Positions 7,964 to 16,270 of a stretch of DNA of 64,000 nucleotides are shown here, in pieces; within the stretch, counting starts at the first letter, position 1, and the number at the start of each line of letters is the position of its first letter. Source of the DNA: an uncultured Christensenellaceae bacterium (GTDB taxonomy: Bacteria > Bacillota > Clostridia > Christensenellales > Borkfalkiaceae); NCBI GenBank assembly GCA_910586655.1, contig CAJUIR010000002.1:1-64000 (forward strand), written 5' to 3'. Position numbers and translations under genes: made by a program. The notes below the pieces were generated by a model that searched no databases, was not told where the DNA came from, and worked only from the letters and a program-made list of their open reading frames with translations.

Positions 7964-9949
7964 ATGGAAAAGAAAATCGGAAAGAACGTATCGAGCGGCG
8001 CAAAGAAGGTCGAGCGCGTAGAACAGGAAAATAAAATGAACGCGGCAGACGTGAACGCTCAAACCAAAACGAAAAAGAAGACGCAGACCAATCCGTCTGC
8101 GAAAGCGAAAAAGCAAACGGCTTCCGTGAAAAAGACGAAGCCTGCTGCCAAGACGAAGAAGACGGAAACCAAAGAGAGCGCGGCAGCGGAAAAACGTTTG
8201 CAGGCTGCGAAGAAACGCGCGGAAAAGAAAGAAAAGAAACTGATGAAGAGAGCGGAACTCAAAGCCAAAAAGTTAGAGAAAAAAGCCGCGATCAAACAAA
8301 AGAAGTTGGCGCGTAAAGAACTCATTGCAAAAAAACGCGCCGAACGCAAACAGGCGAAGATCGATAAGAGAGCGGAACTCAAAGCCAAAAAATTGGAACG
8401 CCGCGCGGAAAAGATCGCGCGCCGCGAAATGCTGAAAAACGAGAACAAGGCGGAAAAACAAAAACGCCTTGCCCGCGAAAAGAAAGACCGAATCGCATTG
8501 AAACGCCAAAAGCGCGAAGCACAGCAGAAAGCCCGCGAGCGCAGACATGAAGCGCGCATGAAGGCGCACGAGCGCAGAGCGGAAAGTAAAAAGCATAAGC
8601 GCGAACAGAAAACCGAACGCAAAAAGCACGCGCCCGGCTTCGGCGGCTGGCTTGCGGCAGTCATTTCGCTGGGCGTTGCCTGCCTTGCGTTGGCAACCGT
8701 AGTGACGGCGGGATCGATCAGAATGAACGACATGAACGTTGCAACCGAAAACGTTTCCCGCGCCACCTTATACGAAATGGTCTCCGTGACGGAAGATTTA
8801 GACAACAACCTTTCCAAACTCCGCGTATCTTCCGGTGCGCGCGAACAGCAGAAACTTCTGACCGACGTACTCGTGGACAGTATGCTTTTGGAAAGCGCGT
8901 TAGAGCGGATTCCCGTCGACGCAGCGACGAGCAACGACATTTCTGCATTTGTAAACAAGACGGGTTCCTATGCCCGTACGCTGCTTGCAAGACTTGCGGC
9001 AGGGCAGAAACTGACGCAGACCGAAAAGAATACGATTGCTTATCTTTCGGACGTCAATTCGAAAATTTACAACGAACTCAATACGCTGGTTACGACCATG
9101 ACGAGCAAACAACTCCGCGAGTTCTTAAACGGTAACCAGGGCGCCGTGTCCGACATGTTCGGTCAGGTAGGGAACGATACTAAGACGGAAAGCGAAGAAA
9201 TTGTAGACGCGCCTTTTTCGGGCGAGGGCAACGTAGGCGAAAATAAACTTGCCGCGTTGGAGGAAGTTTCCCAAAGCCGCGCGGAAGAACTCGTGAAAGA
9301 ATACTTCGGCGGCTACCATGTCCGCGAAGTCCGCTATACGGGCGAGACCAACGCGCGCGAAGTGAGTTGCTATAACTTTGTGCTTACCGATGAAAACGAC
9401 GTGGAAATTTATGCGCAGATCACGAAAAACGGCGGGAAACTTGCATTCTTTGACACTTACGAAGCATGCTCCCCCAAGAATTTCGATCTTGAAACCTGTA
9501 ACGAACTGGCGCTTGACTTCCTTGCGCAACTCGGCATTACAGACGTTGAGGCAGTGTGGTTATCCGATGCGGGCATGGTGGCGGACATCACGTACGTCAG
9601 CAACCGCGACGGGTTCCGCGCCTATCCCGATATGATCCGAGTACGCGTATGCGAATCGAAGGGACGCGTCGTCGGAATGGAAGCAAGAGGCTACCTTCTG
9701 AACAGCGAAGACAGAAATTTAAACGCCGGCATTACCGAGCGGGAAGCACGCGCAAATCTCAGCGGAAACCTCGAATGCGAGAACGGTACGCTTGCGCTGA
9801 TCCCCGTAGACGGACAGGAAGTGCTTGCATATGAATTCTTCTGCACGAGCGGTGAAACCGAATACGTTGTGTATATAGACGCAAACTCGGGCGAAGAAGT
9901 TCAGATGTTCCGTGTGCGTGAGAGCGCGAACGGCAGTTATCTGAGATAA
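7964..9949 (+). CDS. ypeB: YpeB-like germination protein with long basic N-terminus
   Basis: The C-terminal ~430 residues match YpeB: a membrane segment (~227-247), a helical region and PepSY-like repeats near the end. YpeB is needed for SleB assembly and stability in spores. The protein is 661 residues, against ~450 in Bacillus. The extra ~220 residues lie before the membrane segment, on the presumed cytoplasmic or forespore side. They are almost only Lys, Arg, Ala, Glu and Gln and should form a long charged helix or coiled coil. A 26-bp direct repeat in it (8246-8271 and 8366-8391) is spaced by exactly 120 bp, suggesting growth by tandem duplication of a 40-residue unit. Start: AAGGAGG before ATG. 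Confidence 0.85.
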   Translation: MEKKIGKNVSSGAKKVERVEQENKMNAADVNAQTKTKKKTQTNPSAKAKKQTASVKKTKPAAKTKKTETKESAAAEKRLQAAKKRAEKKEKKLMKRAELKAKKLEKKAAIKQKKLARKELIAKKRAERKQAKIDKRAELKAKKLERRAEKIARREMLKNENKAEKQKRLAREKKDRIALKRQKREAQQKARERRHEARMKAHERRAESKKHKREQKTERKKHAPGFGGWLAAVISLGVACLALATVVTAGSIRMNDMNVATENVSRATLYEMVSVTEDLDNNLSKLRVSSGAREQQKLLTDVLVDSMLLESALERIPVDAATSNDISAFVNKTGSYARTLLARLAAGQKLTQTEKNTIAYLSDVNSKIYNELNTLVTTMTSKQLREFLNGNQGAVSDMFGQVGNDTKTESEEIVDAPFSGEGNVGENKLAALEEVSQSRAEELVKEYFGGYHVREVRYTGETNAREVSCYNFVLTDENDVEIYAQITKNGGKLAFFDTYEACSPKNFDLETCNELALDFLAQLGITDVEAVWLSDAGMVADITYVSNRDGFRAYPDMIRVRVCESKGRVVGMEARGYLLNSEDRNLNAGITEREARANLSGNLECENGTLALIPVDGQEVLAYEFFCTSGETEYVVYIDANSGEEVQMFRVRESANGSYLR

Positions 9950-9956
9950 TCAAATA

Positions 9957-9995
9957 AAAAACATCCGTACATGATCGTACGGATGTTTTTTATTT
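9957..9995 (+). terminator. Intrinsic terminator after ypeB
   Basis: A 14-bp perfect stem (9957-9970 with 9977-9990) and a 6-base loop are followed by TATTTG. Confidence 0.85.
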
Positions 9996-10040
9996 GTGTT
10001 GAATATCCATTACCATTATCAAACTTGTGCTTTTATTATA

Positions 10041-10112
10041 CAACTTTATTTTATGACATTATAATGGCATAATTGCTTGGTTTATGCCAATCGGTATGAT
10101 AAAATAAAGTTG
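10041..10112. repeat. Nested inverted repeat
   Basis: A perfect 14-bp outer inverted repeat (10041-10054 with 10099-10112) encloses an inner one (TGGCATA at 10065-10071 with TATGCCA at 10083-10089). It lies just downstream of the last XRE gene on the minus strand. Without a T-tract it is not a standard terminator. It could be an operator pair or an RNA structure. Confidence 0.6.
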
Positions 10113-10122
10113 ATATTTGTAA

Positions 10123-10338
10123 TCAGTAATCTTTTCTTCCGATTAAAATATCGATGTCCACGTCAAAATAATCGGCTAATTTAATTAGATTTTCCAAGGT
10201 GATTTGTCTCTTGCATTGCAAATATCTTGAAAGGGTCGGTTGGGGAATATTTACTTCTTCCGATAGCGTGCTTAACGACATATCTCCCATAAATTCTTTT
10301 AAATTTCGGGCGAGACGTAACATATACGAAGAGTTCAT
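10123..10338 (-). CDS. XRE-family HTH regulator (1 of 5)
   Basis: The 71-residue protein is a single Cro/C1-type helix-turn-helix: LSTLSEEVNIPQPTLSRYL forms helices 2-3, then an ENLIKLADYFDVDIDILIG tail typical of stand-alone XRE proteins. I chose ATG 10338, which lies 5 bases after the upstream gene's stop; a longer frame to 10392 would overlap that gene. It is the last gene of the minus-strand cluster. The target is unknown. Confidence 0.75.
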   Translation of the reverse strand: MNSSYMLRLARNLKEFMGDMSLSTLSEEVNIPQPTLSRYLQCKRQITLENLIKLADYFDVDIDILIGRKDY

Positions 10339-10343
10339 AATTA

Positions 10344-10550
10344 TTAATCCGTAATAAAAAGTTGTGCGGGCGGTATTTCCAAAACGTCGCAAATCTTTAA
10401 AATACTTTTTAAACTGATATTGATTTTTCCGCTTTCTACTTTATGAATATAACTTGCGTCTTTCCCGATTCTTAAACTTAATTCGTAGGCGGATAAATTT
10501 GCATTTGTTCTGAGTTTGGCTAACTGAGTACCGAAATCTTTTAATTCCAT
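10344..10550 (-). CDS. XRE-family HTH regulator (2 of 5)
   Basis: The 68-residue single-domain Cro/C1 protein has LSAYELSLRIGKDASYIHKV as its HTH, then a SLKSILKICDVLEIPPAQLF tail. The sequence SYIHKVESGK is the usual XRE recognition helix and turn. No clear ribosome binding site is visible. It is directly upstream of the first-listed regulator and probably co-transcribed with it. Confidence 0.75.
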   Translation of the reverse strand: MELKDFGTQLAKLRTNANLSAYELSLRIGKDASYIHKVESGKINISLKSILKICDVLEIPPAQLFITD

Positions 10551-10693
10551 ATGGTTTTTGTAATTTGTACGAAAAAAATATTAAATATTTAAATTTTCTT
10601 CATCGAAAGCATGGTTGATATTGTTCATATAAAATTTTTAAATTATTTTTTTCAAGTTCTAATTTTTTACAATATGTTTTTTGAAGCAGTTTT

Positions 10694-10903
10694 TTATTTT
10701 TTGCAAAACTCTTTGCCTGTAATCAGATAATCAATAGAAACGTTAAAATAATTTGAAAAAGTAAGAAGCATTTCTAAACTCGGGTTTCGTTTGCCGTTTT
10801 CATAAAGTGAAAGCGCTTCGCGGCTGATTGATAAATCAAGTGCGACTTTTAGTTGATTCAAATTTTTCTTTTTTCTGATTTCTTTTAATCCGAGCATTTC
10901 CAT
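10694..10903 (-). CDS. XRE-family HTH regulator (3 of 5)
   Basis: The 69-residue Cro/C1-type domain protein has LNQLKVALDLSISREALSLY then ENGKRNPSLEMLLTFSNYF and ends with a DYLITG motif, common in XRE proteins. An ACAATATGTTTT sequence lies just upstream (10928-10939, plus-strand reading), also found near two neighbours. 143 bp of AT-rich sequence without a gene separates it from the second regulator. Confidence 0.75.
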   Translation of the reverse strand: MEMLGLKEIRKKKNLNQLKVALDLSISREALSLYENGKRNPSLEMLLTFSNYFNVSIDYLITGKEFCKK

Positions 10904-10937
10904 AAATTAACTCTTGACAGTATCGTAACAATATGTT

Positions 10938-11270
10938 TTATTCGATATCTCTGGTAAAGGAGCGCAACATATTCATAAGAGAAGATTTTTGTTCTGTCGT
11001 TAAACCATTCCACCGAGTAAACAATTCTTTATGTTCCGCTTGAATTGCTCCAAGTTCTTCCTCTTGCAATAAAAGAGAAATCGGACTGACGTCAAATGCT
11101 TTCGCGATACTTTCTATTAAATATAAAGTAGGAGACGATTTTCTGTCGCGCCAACTATATAAAGAATTTACCGATATATTAGATAATTCGGCTAAGCGAT
11201 ATAGGCTCCAACCTTTTTCAAAGCATAAACGCTCTACTTTTTGATATATTTTTTCCGAGTTAAAATACAT
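10938..11270 (-). CDS. XRE-family HTH regulator (4 of 5)
   Basis: The 110-residue protein has an N-terminal Cro/C1 HTH (residues ~8-65: WSLYRLAELSNISVNSLYSW, then SPTLYLIESIAKAFDVSPIS) and a 45-residue C-terminal helical tail rich in Glu, possibly for dimerisation. It is the longest of the five regulators. An ACAATATATTTA sequence lies 16 bases upstream of the start. Confidence 0.75.
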   Translation of the reverse strand: MYFNSEKIYQKVERLCFEKGWSLYRLAELSNISVNSLYSWRDRKSSPTLYLIESIAKAFDVSPISLLLQEEELGAIQAEHKELFTRWNGLTTEQKSSLMNMLRSFTRDIE

Positions 11271-11394
11271 TTCGCAACAATCCTATCACAATATATTTAT
11301 ATTATACACACGCTAAATCGGAAGACTATTACGCTAAATTTATATAAAAATAGCAAAATCGCGTGATTTTTTATTTTTAATGTGATATAATAAA

Positions 11395-11420
11395 AAACAA
11401 TCGTATAAAACGATTGTTTT
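11395..11420 (-). terminator. Terminator of the fifth XRE gene
   Basis: AAAACAATCG (11395-11404) pairs with CGATTGTTTT (11411-11420). Read on the minus strand it is followed by a T-run. The stem includes the stop codon region of the gene, so this regulator is transcribed separately from the other four. Confidence 0.75.
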
Positions 11421-11658
11421 AATCAGTAATATTCCAGTTTTTAAACAGCGGACAATCAAAGAAAGTCGGTAAGTCCATATTAAAACCCTGTGCAATTTCG
11501 TATATGATGTTTAACGTAACTTTTTTGTTGTTTTGATGTCTTATATCGCTTATTGTGGATTGTGAAACTCCGCTTAAAGTATAAAGTTTATATTGCGTGA
11601 TTTCACGTTCTTTCAATAATTCATTTACTCTTATCGAAAGGGCTTCTGTTAAAGTCAT
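11419..11658 (-). CDS. XRE-family HTH regulator (5 of 5)
   Basis: The 79-residue Cro/C1-type protein has ITQYKLYTLSGVSQSTISDI as the HTH, then IYEIAQGFNMDLPTFFDCPLF, a C-terminus common to short Clostridia XRE proteins. ATG 11658 is preceded by AAGGAG; a longer frame to 11679 is less likely. It has its own terminator. A second long leader is not visible. Confidence 0.8.
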   Translation of the reverse strand: MTLTEALSIRVNELLKEREITQYKLYTLSGVSQSTISDIRHQNNKKVTLNIIYEIAQGFNMDLPTFFDCPLFKNWNITD

Positions 11659-11795
11659 AAACGAACTCCTTAATCTCACAAATAAGTATAGTGTTTTTTT
11701 TTTAATACAATACTAAGCCATGCCGTAGTATCCGTCATGAATTTATAAATGAAAAACCAATATAAATAAAAAAACAAACAAAAGGAGGAAAGGAA

Positions 11796-12656
11796 ATGAA
11801 AGGAAAGACAAAAGAGAATTACGAAAAGGAATGGCTGTCGTATCTGAACGAGTGGGTGAGAAGAAGTAAGAAAGCGGAACGGAAGGATGAAGCATTTTAT
11901 GCGGAAACGTATCGGAAACAGAAAGATGCGTTTGCGGAGCAGGAACGTAAAAGCGACAGATACCGCGATCCGGAAGAGGACGCACGGAAAATCGAGGAGT
12001 ACGTGAACGAAGAAGGGATCAGCACGGAAGAACGCGCGCGAAGGATCGCGTTTCGGGAGATGCACGGAAAGATAGCGGGGAAGGGAAAACGGCTTGTGTT
12101 TGACGAAGCAACGTCGAAACAGCGGTTTGAGCAGCAGCAGAAAAAGAGGACGGAACTGTTCAGCAAGATGCCGCAGGAGATTTTGGAAAAGGTTGCGGAT
12201 CTTCGGGTGTTGGCGTTGGGGTATGCGAGCGCGGAAGTGAAGGACATGCTGAAAGGGTACTGCGCAGCATTGAAACGCGAAACGGAAAAGATCAGAAGAG
12301 AAACGGAACGGGAAACGGAAGCGGCGGAACGGGGGTTGACGAAAAAGATCGGGGTAAACGATTTAGAGGGGTGCGTGATCACGGGAATAGAAGAAACGGA
12401 AGAAGGGATATATCTGAAAGGAGAAAGAGGAGGACTGTTCGTAAAAGAGGGGGAGATCGTCGAGGGGAAAGAGAAGGAGATCTATGAATACGACGAAGAC
12501 GCGGACGGAGCATACAGCAGGATTTTATGTGCGGAACTGCACCGAATAAGAGATCGATTCGAGTTGCATCTGTTCGTATCGAACTGTGACGAATACGACC
12601 GCGAAGACCTGTGGTATCTCACCGTCAGCGGCTCCGATATCTTGGAATTCGATTAA
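11796..12656 (+). CDS. Charged hypothetical protein (possibly DUF4085-like)
   Basis: The 286-residue protein is very rich in Glu, Lys and Arg, with no signal peptide or membrane segment. Residues ~1-110 and ~155-185 should be long helices. A more conserved-looking core is PQEILEKVADLRVLALGYAS (~128-147). The C-terminal ~60 residues look like a small beta-rich domain that ends with LHLFVSNCDEYDREDLWYLT and DILEFD. This layout reminds me of DUF4085 proteins, but I could not check it. A strong AGGAGG site precedes the ATG. Its GC content is higher than that of the XRE block before it. Confidence 0.7.
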   Translation: MKGKTKENYEKEWLSYLNEWVRRSKKAERKDEAFYAETYRKQKDAFAEQERKSDRYRDPEEDARKIEEYVNEEGISTEERARRIAFREMHGKIAGKGKRLVFDEATSKQRFEQQQKKRTELFSKMPQEILEKVADLRVLALGYASAEVKDMLKGYCAALKRETEKIRRETERETEAAERGLTKKIGVNDLEGCVITGIEETEEGIYLKGERGGLFVKEGEIVEGKEKEIYEYDEDADGAYSRILCAELHRIRDRFELHLFVSNCDEYDREDLWYLTVSGSDILEFD

Positions 12657-12664
12657 AATTAAAA

Positions 12665-12695
12665 ACTCCGCCTGCGCATCGGGCGGAGTATTTTC
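12665..12695 (+). terminator. Intrinsic terminator
   Basis: ACTCCGCC (12665-12672) and GGCGGAGT (12682-12689) form an 8-bp stem followed by ATTTTC. Confidence 0.75.
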
Positions 12696-12736
12696 GGTAA
12701 ATCAGGATTCTGCCGAATGAAATCTTTGTGAACCTC

Positions 12737-12765
12737 TTGCAAAAATCACGGAAAAGTCGTACAAT
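12737..12765 (+). promoter_or_regulatory. Promoter of trmL
   Basis: TTGCAA (12737-12742), a 17-base spacer and TACAAT (12760-12765). The trmL ATG lies 24 bases after the -10 box, with AAAGGAG between. Confidence 0.7.
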
Positions 12766-12788
12766 ATGGCTACACAAAGGAGAAAGCG

Positions 12789-13280
12789 ATGTTTCATATC
12801 GTACTGGTAGAACCGGAAATACCGCAGAACACGGGCAATATTGCGCGGACCTGTGCAGCAACGGGCTGCGAATTGCATTTGGTGCATCCTCTCGGATTCG
12901 AAATATCCGACAAGCAACTCAAACGTGCGGGGCTGGATTATTGGGATCTTGTGCGCGTACACGAACACGGCAGTTTCGAGGAACTCGCGGCGGCTTATCC
13001 GCACGCACGGTTCTTTTTCTTTACGACCAAAGCAAAACATAACTATACGGAAGCGGAATACCGCGAGGGCGATTTTCTTGTGTTCGGCAAAGAGACGAAA
13101 GGACTGCCCGAAGAATTGCTCGTTCGGCATCCCGACGAATGCGTGCGCATTCCCATGATCGATAAGAGCCGTTCGCTCAATCTGTCCAACTCCGCGGCGA
13201 TCGCCGTATACGAAGGACTGCGTCAGAACGGGTTTCGGAATCTTTTGCAAGAAGGCGAACTGCATCGCCTGAAATGGTGA
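12789..13280 (+). CDS. trmL: tRNA (cytidine(34)-2'-O)-methyltransferase
   Basis: The 163-residue SPOUT methyltransferase matches TrmL/CspR over full length: N-terminal IVLVEPEIPQNTGNIARTCA, central FGKETKGLPEELL and C-terminal IPMIDKSRSLNLSNSAAIAV, which forms the trefoil-knot SAM site. It methylates the ribose of C34 or U34 in tRNA-Leu isoacceptors. The stop overlaps the start of the next gene (ATGGTGA). Confidence 0.92.
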   Translation: MFHIVLVEPEIPQNTGNIARTCAATGCELHLVHPLGFEISDKQLKRAGLDYWDLVRVHEHGSFEELAAAYPHARFFFFTTKAKHNYTEAEYREGDFLVFGKETKGLPEELLVRHPDECVRIPMIDKSRSLNLSNSAAIAVYEGLRQNGFRNLLQEGELHRLKW

Positions 13281-14350
13281 AGCGGTTTTTAAAAAGGATC
13301 GCCTCTGTTTGGGTTACCGGTTTTCTTATTTTTCTCGGAAGTTTATCTCCCTTTCTTCCCTTTCCCCGCAGTGCAAGCGCGGCATCGGAAACATACGCCG
13401 TGCGTTGGGAAAATAACGACGTCACAGAAGAATCTTACGCCGAACTGTATTCCCATTATTTCGGGATGACAGAAAATACGATTTGCGTTTATCGCCGCGG
13501 CATGTACGGGATGATCCCGACGACGGAGCGGTTTGAATTCGTTTACGATACGTTACGGACGGGCGGGTTAGCACAACTTTTATCTCTTTCCGGCGAGGGG
13601 ATTTCCCGTTTGGAACGGTTGGCGCTGTGGCGCGAATTTCAAGGTTGCATCTTTTACAGTGCGGGCTTTTTTGTTTGGAACGGACAGAAACTCGTTGAAG
13701 AAGAAGGGGCGGCGGGCGATCGCGTCGTGTTGCTTTCGGGAAGTATTTCGTCTTCCCGTTTGCAAAAGACGGGCGCAAAAAGTCTGGAACTGCGCGCCGA
13801 AGCCGAGATCGACTCCAAGACGCTTATCGGGACGGAAATAGAAAGCATTACGGCTTGCACGCCGTATTCCGTCAGCGAAGGCGCGGTTTATCTCGATACG
13901 GGGACTGCGGTTCGCCTGATTGCCGCTGTTCCCGCGGTCAGGGAACTTTCGGTTTCGGGCAACGATTATGCGGATGAAGGCGCATTGCTTGCGGCACAGA
14001 ATCTGCAATCTCTTACGTTGCCGTTTGCGGGGAACGCGCCCGAATACAGCCATTATTTCAAAGGCGAATTCGCCGAGTTGTTTTCGGACGGAAAGAATTA
14101 TTCGGTTCCTGCTTCGCTGAAAAAAGTGAAGATCACGGGCGGACTGCTCGTGTCTCATGCGTTTTACCGCTGCCATGGGGTAGAGGAAATCGATCTGTGC
14201 GGAATGAACGCAAGCCGGATCGACCGCGACGCGTTGATCGATTGCACAGGGTGGAAACGCGTACATGCTCCTACGGCGCGCGTCAATCTTTGCGGAACGT
14301 TTCAAACGTATCTTGCCGATTGCGGCTGTACCGTGTTCGAGCGTATTTGA
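13274..14350 (+). CDS. Secreted LRR-like protein of unknown function
   Basis: The 358-residue protein has a clear signal peptide (hydrophobic residues ~10-30, cut near SASAASE). The body is not recognised, but ~270-330 contains two weak BspA-like repeats: SLKKVKITGGLLVSHAFYRC, then EEIDLCGMNASRIDRDALID and CTGWKRVHAP. It overlaps trmL by 7 bases and is followed by the cardiolipin synthase-like gene, so it may be co-transcribed. No Shine-Dalgarno is visible, which suggests translational coupling. Confidence 0.65.
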   Translation: MVKRFLKRIASVWVTGFLIFLGSLSPFLPFPRSASAASETYAVRWENNDVTEESYAELYSHYFGMTENTICVYRRGMYGMIPTTERFEFVYDTLRTGGLAQLLSLSGEGISRLERLALWREFQGCIFYSAGFFVWNGQKLVEEEGAAGDRVVLLSGSISSSRLQKTGAKSLELRAEAEIDSKTLIGTEIESITACTPYSVSEGAVYLDTGTAVRLIAAVPAVRELSVSGNDYADEGALLAAQNLQSLTLPFAGNAPEYSHYFKGEFAELFSDGKNYSVPASLKKVKITGGLLVSHAFYRCHGVEEIDLCGMNASRIDRDALIDCTGWKRVHAPTARVNLCGTFQTYLADCGCTVFERI

Positions 14351-14376
14351 CAGAAATTGTTTTACAGGGGATGGAA

Positions 14377-15957
14377 ATGAAACGGAAGTTAAAAAAGATT
14401 TTCAGTCGGTTCTCCTTAGTGGCGCTGACGATTATTCTTATCTTTTTCGTGGCGGTTGCATTGTTTGTAGGCGCGATCTACGTTGTACATGAAGTCGTCA
14501 TTTTCTATTACCCCAAAACCCAACTCTATTTGATGATCGGGATCACATTGCTCGACTGGCTGATTATGATCATCACTACGCTGCGTGTCGCCAACCGCGA
14601 CATGTTGCCCGAAACAAAGGTGCCGTGGATCATTTGTATCATCACGTTTAATATCGTCGGCGTGATCGCATATATCGTATTTTCTTCCCACCGTCCCTCG
14701 AAACGCCAGCGTGGCAGATACGTTTCGCTCATCGAGCGTTCGGTTCCCTATTCGCGGCGGAAATACCCCAAAGAACAGACGGAGCAACTGCTTGGTGTTT
14801 GGGCGGACGAGAGCGAGGCGCTTGCGCTCGCAAGTCCTACGGCGGTATTGTACGGCGGAACGAAAACGGAGTATTTTCCTTCGGGCGAGCAATTTGTAAA
14901 ACGTCTTTTAGAAGATCTGAAACAAGCGCAAAAGTATATCTTCCTCGAATTTTTTATTATCGAAAAGGGAAAACTCTGGACAAGCATTCTTGAAATTTTA
15001 AAACAAAAAGTGCAGGAAGGCGTGGAAGTGCGCGTCATGTACGACGACATCGGGTGCATGGGCAAAGTGCACGTCCGCTATCACAAGACGTTGCGCAAGA
15101 TGGGCATCAAGTGCGTGAAGTTCAATAAATTCGTCCCCGTGCTTTCCAACGTACACAACAACCGCGACCACAGAAAGATCGTAGTCATCGACGGAACGGT
15201 CGGCTATACAGGGGGAATCAACCTTGCGGACGAATACGTCAACATTGTGCAGTATTTCGGGCATTGGAAAGATTCCGCCGTGCGACTCGAAGGGGAGGGC
15301 GTCAAAAGTTTTGCGCTCATGTTCCTGCGGCTTTACAATATTCAGACAAAGACCGCGGAAGATTTTTCGCCCTACATACCCGAAGAATACGAAACATACG
15401 AAAACGAGGGCTTTGTTCAGCCTTACGGCGACGGTCCGCGTCCGCTTTACGGCAAGCATCTGGGCGAGGACGTATATATCAATATTCTCAACGGTGCAAA
15501 GCGTTACGTTTATATCACGACGCCCTATCTGATTATCGATTACCGTCTGCGCGAAGCGCTTACGCTCACCGCGCAGCGCGGGGTAGACGTTCGCATTCTC
15601 ACGCCGCACATTCCCGATAAAAAAATCCCCTTTGCGCTCACGCGTTCCAACTATCTGGCGCTGATCAAAGGGGGAGTGAAAATTTACGAATATACGCCCG
15701 GGTTCGTACATGCAAAGAGTTTCGTGTGCGACGACGAAGTTGCCGTCGTGGGGACGATCAATCTCGATTATCGCTCTTTGCTCTTTCATTTCGAAGATGC
15801 GGTGCTCATGTTTAAAACTAAGGCGGTAGAGCAGTTGAAAGCGGACATGGATCAAACGTTTGAAGTGTCTGCTTTGCAGACGGCGGAGGACGCAAAAAAA
15901 AGCGTTGTGTGGAGATGGCTCTGCGAAATCGCAAAACTGTTTGCGCCGTTATTTTAA
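14377..15957 (+). CDS. cls: Cardiolipin synthase-like phospholipase D protein
   Basis: The 526-residue protein has three N-terminal membrane segments within the first ~110 residues, then two phospholipase-D motifs. The first is HNNRDHRKIVVIDG with GYTGGINLADEY. The second is FVHAKSFVCDDEVAVVGTIN with LDYRSL. This is the layout of bacterial cardiolipin synthase, which joins two phosphatidylglycerol molecules. I chose ATG 14377 because AGGGG lies 6 bases before it; ATG 14371 is too close to that site. Confidence 0.88.
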   Translation: MKRKLKKIFSRFSLVALTIILIFFVAVALFVGAIYVVHEVVIFYYPKTQLYLMIGITLLDWLIMIITTLRVANRDMLPETKVPWIICIITFNIVGVIAYIVFSSHRPSKRQRGRYVSLIERSVPYSRRKYPKEQTEQLLGVWADESEALALASPTAVLYGGTKTEYFPSGEQFVKRLLEDLKQAQKYIFLEFFIIEKGKLWTSILEILKQKVQEGVEVRVMYDDIGCMGKVHVRYHKTLRKMGIKCVKFNKFVPVLSNVHNNRDHRKIVVIDGTVGYTGGINLADEYVNIVQYFGHWKDSAVRLEGEGVKSFALMFLRLYNIQTKTAEDFSPYIPEEYETYENEGFVQPYGDGPRPLYGKHLGEDVYINILNGAKRYVYITTPYLIIDYRLREALTLTAQRGVDVRILTPHIPDKKIPFALTRSNYLALIKGGVKIYEYTPGFVHAKSFVCDDEVAVVGTINLDYRSLLFHFEDAVLMFKTKAVEQLKADMDQTFEVSALQTAEDAKKSVVWRWLCEIAKLFAPLF

Positions 15958-15967
15958 AGGAGGGGTT

Positions 15968-16213
15968 ATGATCCATTCACTGAGCGGGGGCGTGATCTCG
16001 GAAAATCAGATTTACGCGTTTGTCAAAACGGAAATCGAAGGCATACCGCGCTGGTACCTGTCGCCTTATCTGGGCGTGAAGGCGGGAGACCGCGTATTGG
16101 TGACGTGCGGCGGGAAACAGGTTGAGGCGGTCGTCGTCAAAGCGGAAAAATGCACGCCGCAGACCGCGCCCTGTCCGATGAACCGCATCACGGAAATTGA
16201 CGGGATCCTTTAA
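15968..16213 (+). CDS. Small hypothetical protein
   Basis: The 81-residue protein has no signal peptide or membrane segment. It looks like a compact beta domain with VKAGDRVLVTCGGKQVEAVV, then three Cys residues in or near EKCTPQTAPCPMNRI. I know no function. AAGGAGGGG lies 3 bases upstream of ATG, and the gene starts 10 bases after the cls stop, so the two form an operon. A hairpin-embedded promoter for the MATE gene begins just after its stop. Confidence 0.7.
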   Translation: MIHSLSGGVISENQIYAFVKTEIEGIPRWYLSPYLGVKAGDRVLVTCGGKQVEAVVVKAEKCTPQTAPCPMNRITEIDGIL

Positions 16214-16214
16214 G

Positions 16215-16252
16215 CGTTTTCGTTTGACAAACGAACGAAAACGGAGTATACT
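16215..16252 (+). promoter_or_regulatory. Promoter of the MATE gene inside an inverted repeat
   Basis: TTGACA (16224-16229), a 17-base spacer and TATACT (16247-16252) form a near-consensus promoter. The -35 sits in the centre of a perfect 10-bp inverted repeat (16215-16224 with 16234-16243). Without a T-run, the repeat is more likely an operator than a terminator on this strand. Confidence 0.75.
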
Positions 16253-16270
16253 CTATCAAAAATATTATTC

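Noticed and set aside
12728..13158. Overlapping frames within trmL
   Set aside because: They lack domain similarity and trmL covers the same DNA with a complete SPOUT signature.
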